From assembly GCF_041260155.1 (NCBI RefSeq), contig NC_091929.1, positions 49,181,389 through 49,245,388 of the forward strand: DNA of 64,000 nt. The letters are read 5' to 3'. Positions within the stretch are counted from its first letter, which is position 1. Each line of letters opens with the position of its first letter. The translations under genes were made by a program, and so were the position numbers. The notes beneath the pieces are model-generated. The model did not search any database. It was not told where the DNA came from and saw only the letters and a list, made by a program, of their open reading frames with translations. This document shows positions 60,098 through 64,000 of this stretch, piece after piece. Origin of the DNA: Ptychodera flava. Its lineage: Eukaryota > Hemichordata > Enteropneusta > Ptychoderidae.

Positions 60098-60470
60098 ATG
60101 GTAAAAAAGTTGACAAGACCCATCTGCTACTGTACACCAGATTTTGTTCTTCCTAACATTTCGGACGTACACTTCATCAGAGGCTATACAAGCACAATAG
60201 AAAAAAAGGAACGACAATTACAGTGTGTTCTTAAGGACAACGAAGGCGAAAATATAATAATAAACACCAAAAAGGGCACACTAGTAAGCGAGGACTTTAA
60301 CATGGAGAACCACAATATTAATAATATCACAATATTTGGAATTGGCAAAATATCTTCAACACAAACAAAAGTCAGAAAACAAATGGAAATAAAATATATT
60401 CATCATCTGGGCACCATCCATCCTATATAGGAATTAACAAAACAAGACTATTAGAAAACACATGTCCCTC
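60098..60470 (+). pseudogene. retroelement C-terminal remnant (Penelope-like or related), frameshifted
   Basis: A 110-residue frame ends 'KVRKQMEIKYIHHLGTIHP', and the next frame supplies 'YIGINKTRLLEN'. Together they resemble the 'R..E..wI..L.T..P.GiN' block that ends GIY-YIG-bearing and some other retroelement ORFs. Family assignment is tentative. Confidence 0.45.
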
Positions 60471-60530
60471 TCTATAGGGGCCCTGCCATTCATCATAAAC
60501 CTAGGGAACTCATTTCTATGTTCACTGTCA

Positions 60531-60707
60531 CAAATGGCCGAATTTTCCCGTTTTTTATCATCCCTTTGTTAACTCTATGGAGATAAATAAAACTTTCCAT
60601 TTTCAAAATACTAAGACGGTGAAAGTTTTTCTCACTCAAAGAGGTAGATTAGAAAAGAACTGGAAAACTTGAGAGTCCAAATATGTGTCCCCGAGGCGCA
60701 TTCTACC
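60531..60707. repeat. second copy of the 56-kb TIR element (right half)
   Basis: Shares 'gttaactctatgg', 'actaagacggtgaaa', 'gtccccgaggcgcattctacc' with 56215-56398. The left end was not found, so it is truncated. Confidence 0.75.
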
Positions 60708-60710
60708 TTA

Positions 60711-61130
60711 ACAAGAAAAACAGAAAAATCGTACATCAGCTCAATCTTTTATCGAAATTAGTAAAGACCGAAAACCGCAAGGTATGGTATTCATGAAAGT
60801 GCTCTATTCTACCCAACTTGTAATTTTAATGACCCAAGTTGCCCCAAGTCAACTCCAAGTCAGTGCAGACAAGTAGTTTTGCCTTTCTCTACTTGTGTCT
60901 AATGTTGTTGTATGGGTTTGTTCACTGCCATGCAGAGTGCTATTGATACCGGCAAAGATACTCCTAACCTACATACACAAACACCTCTGGGAGTCCTAAA
61001 AAATTCTTAGATTTGTTTTTTCGAATGCCGCTAACAAACACAAAATGCGTTCAAATCCCCTTCTGACTTGCTATTACTCTGAGATCCCCAAAGGGATGGA
61101 ACAGAAAAAACAAAACGAGCTAAAAGGATA
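60711..61130. other. no recognisable feature
   Basis: Intergenic sequence without coding similarity. Confidence 0.5.
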
Positions 61131-61475
61131 TCTGTACGTTATATATGTTTGATAAGTGGCAGGTACGGAGTGCATGTGTGTATAAAACAATGATATTTTG
61201 ATTTCATTGATAATGTTGACTCACTATATATGGTAATCTATGAGAAAAATATAAAAAAATATTTTTTTCAGATGTAAAGCAAGCAATATCTGCGCATTTA
61301 TAATGTAAATGTACTTATTAGCAAAAGCACATGCGTACATGTGTATAACAAATTTGGTTTTATTTTCACCAAAAATGTTGATTCACTATACATGGTAGTC
61401 CATTACAAAACTGAATAATTTTACCTATACAAAACTAGCAATGTCTGTGCATTTATAGACGTTTGATAATTGATA
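61131..61475. repeat. two diverged tandem copies of about 170 bp
   Basis: Each copy contains 'catgtgtataa', 'aatgttgactcactatatat' or 'aatgttgattcactatacat', 'ggta(a/g)tc' and 'gcatttata'. An old duplication. Confidence 0.65.
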
Positions 61476-61852
61476 ATATGTAAAAAGGTCCGACCTGAGA
61501 GCGAGTGCAGCGTGAGGTATTAGCATTGGGGTTATAATTCCCATAAATTGTGCATAGCAGATTTGTGCCAAAGAGCTATAAAAGAGGGCTGTCAATTATT
61601 TCAAAAATAACAAAAGAATTAAGATATCTGTAATTGAACTTGTAACTGCCCAGCAATCATGTTGACCAGCGAAAATCAATTATAATGGGCAATTTTAATG
61701 GTTAGATCAGGTTAGAATATTGCGACAGTGTCTAAAAACAGAGGAATACTAAAGAAATATCGTTGGTGGCGATCTGCAGCTCATTTTGAATTCTATCGTG
61801 AGTTAGCAATTTGTATTGCATCGACTACGGGACGATTCAGAATTTACTTCCA

Positions 61853-61990
61853 GGGGGGGGGGGGGGGGGGTGGAGGATTTTCTATTTTCTCGGTGATTTT
61901 TTTCCATGGCCCCCCCTAGTAAATTATAGAAAAAATCTATGGCCCCCCCTCATCTTTCCTGTTTTTTTTCCATGGCCCCCCCTAATATAT
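61853..61990. repeat. G18 run and repeated CCATGGCCCCCCCT motif
   Basis: After G18, 'ccatggccccccctagtaaa', 'ctatggccccccctcat' and 'ccatggccccccctaata' recur within 100 bp, with T-runs between them. The layout (C/G run plus A/T run) resembles the ends at 52.7 and 54.2 kb. Confidence 0.8.
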
Positions 61991-62335
61991 ACGTGCATGC
62001 TTATACATTATAGACATATCCAGTCTAACAAGTTGCAGGAACTGTAGTGGACATTTAATCGATGATATAACAAATCATTTCAGGGTTATATGACTATAAA
62101 AAGAATGATTTGCAGGGACTGCAAGTGGCACACTTTTGGAAAGGGTAGCAATAAACATATCTGGTTGTAAATTTCTGAAGAAAAGTTAATTACTAAATAT
62201 GAATACTTTTTTCGTTATGTCTCACTGATACATATGATGCACACAAAGACAAGCAAAGATGTCAGTTAGAAATGGTGAACAGAAAATCAGAGGAGCAGAT
62301 AATTGGCAAAGTGATATATATCTTGAAGTTTAATG

Positions 62336-62610
62336 GTACATCTCATTTGCAGATATCCAGATATTTCTGGAAAGTGAGATGTACATGCCCTTACCGAAAA
62401 TTATTTCTACTGCAAATTTGCCGTAAGTTTGCTGCAAATATGCAGCAAGCATATAGCTTGCAGGAAGGAGTTGCAGAAGTTTGCAGGTAGATGTGACCCT
62501 CCTGCAAACCCTTAAGTCAGTTTGCAGCAAATTTGCGGTAAACGACTAAGTTGCTGCAAATTTGCGGCAAACCAGATTATTGCTGCAAATATGCAGCAAC
62601 ACATGATTGG
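62336..62610. repeat. short hairpin and TTGCTGCAAATATGCAGCAA-type repeats
   Basis: 'gtacatctca' pairs with 'tgagatgtac' at about 62337-62384. Downstream, 'tgcaaatttgc(c/g)g' and 'ttgctgcaaatatgcagcaa' occur several times in both orientations. Confidence 0.6.
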
Positions 62611-63872
62611 CATATTTCCCACTTTCATTACCAGGGAGTACACACTACACACTGAGTACTGTTGCACTTCGTGACATGTGTAAGCAACATAAAATTGATC
62701 TTTCATTTATATTTTATGTTCCTTTATTTCATAACAGACAATCCACTTTTTAAATTATAATAACTGGTAATGCTAGATAATGAACAGCTTCAGTTATGCT
62801 GGTGAAAGCATTGCATGGATATAGAGTGCATCTATAGTATATACTGTAGTGACATGATGTAATAAAAGTGCCCTTTGACAATCTGGTTGGGTAAATTATG
62901 GTTGGATCGAAAACTGACTTTTTAGGGAAACAAATTTTTGAAACAGGGACTTGTCTGTCTTGCAAGTTACACCCTGTATTTTCTGCGAATGATACCAAAA
63001 TGCAAACAGTTTCGAACGAAATGTGCGTTTGATGATGGTCTGTAAGGACACGTCGTAGACTTTTGTTACTGCAAATCTGTACAGTAATGTTTCCGCTACT
63101 ACCTCCAAGCAGAGTAGTGGCTGTGCTACAAGCTATTCATCCCATCAATATACTATAGTACATGTATACGGTACGTACAATGCACTGCAGCTACAGTCTG
63201 TCCCATCGATGCCGCTGACAAAATCTCGCCTTCTGATAACATGGGTCGAGGTAAAAGGCTTTTGTCCATGTTTTCAGCGTTAGAGTTATATTGCCGAGCA
63301 CAAATTTGAGATTTAGGATTACACTCCATCCCGAGTCGCTGTACGAAAATTCAAAGCGCCGCTTCACCAACGTCCAACACGTCCTGTGTATCAGCTGCGA
63401 GCAGCCGACATGTTTACACTCTCCGGTCACGGTTCATCAAGGTCAGTTCGCGCATTGATATTGATTCTTCGTGCTGAAAGAATTTTTACTCTCTTTTTAG
63501 TCTTTCTATGATAAAAATAACCATTTTAATTAAACTAATAAATTAAATGCTATATTAAGTATGAAATATAACGGATTGGTGCAGATGTAGAGTCAATTCC
63601 AGCATTTAAAAACGGGACTACATTATCAATCGCGTAATGATTTATAGATCGCACTTCCGTTATCGTTATGAGGCTTGATCGGCGCGAAGTTAGATTTTAG
63701 TACCATCGGCCAGTGTCGGCTGCGTACTTGTGAGCAGGGAGTTTTCTAGTGGACAATTTCGTGATCTTTCTATGGAATCGCCAGCCAAATGATATCACAT
63801 AGTTGCAAAAACGTGTATACAGTACCAGGGACAGGCGGAGTTCTAAATTTGTGAACGCGAGCGGCAGTAAAG
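62611..63872. other. no gene seen; possible promoter-proximal region
   Basis: Base composition becomes less AT-rich beyond about 63180. No TATA box is evident before the ATG at 63873. Confidence 0.4.
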
Positions 63873-63970
63873 ATGCCGACTATATTTTCTGAGTACGGTA
63901 TTTACACACAGCACGGTGAGACCTGCAACCGGACCGGGAATCGTCCAGCGTCTGCGAGCCGTTCAGAAAT
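63873..63970 (+). CDS. possible first coding exon of a gene running out of the window
   Basis: ATG with A at -3 starts an open frame MPTIFSEYGIYTQHGETCNR plus TGNRPASASRSE, ending in a perfect donor 'gaaat|gtaagt' at 63971. Local sequence is GC-richer with CpGs, as expected for a 5' exon. The protein is not recognised, and the second exon lies beyond the window. Confidence 0.35.
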
Positions 63971-64000
63971 GTAAGTCAATGTACCGTTCGTCTGTACATC

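Overview
The window is AT-rich, intron-rich metazoan DNA. It holds split genes with consensus GT-AG junctions, many terminal-inverted-repeat (TIR) elements, non-LTR retrotransposon tails, a tRNA-derived SINE and long microsatellites. The synaptotagmin, the USP-like gene and the GTCCC-type repeats with repeated 'atatggccgcc' cores suggest a marine invertebrate, probably an invertebrate deuterostome. The species cannot be fixed from the sequence alone. There is no sign of bacterial or organellar DNA.

Layout. 1-11386: no coding sequence found; holds a nested repeat at about 10.33-11.21 kb with a 5'-truncated LINE tail inside it. 11387-23822 (+): a complete synaptotagmin-1 coding region; nine constitutive exons give a 425-residue protein (lumenal segment, one membrane span, cysteine/lysine-rich linker, C2A, C2B). 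It has two alternative membrane-span exons of the same phase class and a partly duplicated C2B exon. 23823-33455: synaptotagmin 3' region, a cluster of nuclear-receptor-type palindromes, three palindromic/TIR elements and one orphan exon candidate. 33456-40271 (+): a three-exon gene for a tandem ubiquitin-specific-protease (USP)-like protein whose two domains have lost key catalytic residues; they are joined by a Thr/Val/Ser-rich linker encoded by a microsatellite-like array. Three frameshifts interrupt it. 40449-41409: a repeat element with five units of about 150 bp. 43275-43493: a tRNA-derived SINE. 45131 to about 48712 (-): a compact secreted C-type lectin gene with TATA box, 5' non-coding exon and signal peptide. 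48.7-63.8 kb: no convincing gene; a repeat graveyard that includes a 602-bp near-perfect palindrome with 9-bp target duplications, a Harbinger-like element and other TIR elements. 63873-63970 (+): a possible first coding exon running off the window.

The three genes have no obvious shared pathway: synaptotagmin acts in calcium-triggered exocytosis, the USP-like protein is probably a non-catalytic ubiquitin-fold protein, and the lectin is secreted. The points most worth a second look are the synaptotagmin exon pair that must be used exclusively to keep frame, the in-frame 63-nt alternative acceptor within the C2B calcium-binding loop, and the double pseudo-deubiquitinase with its repeat-encoded linker.
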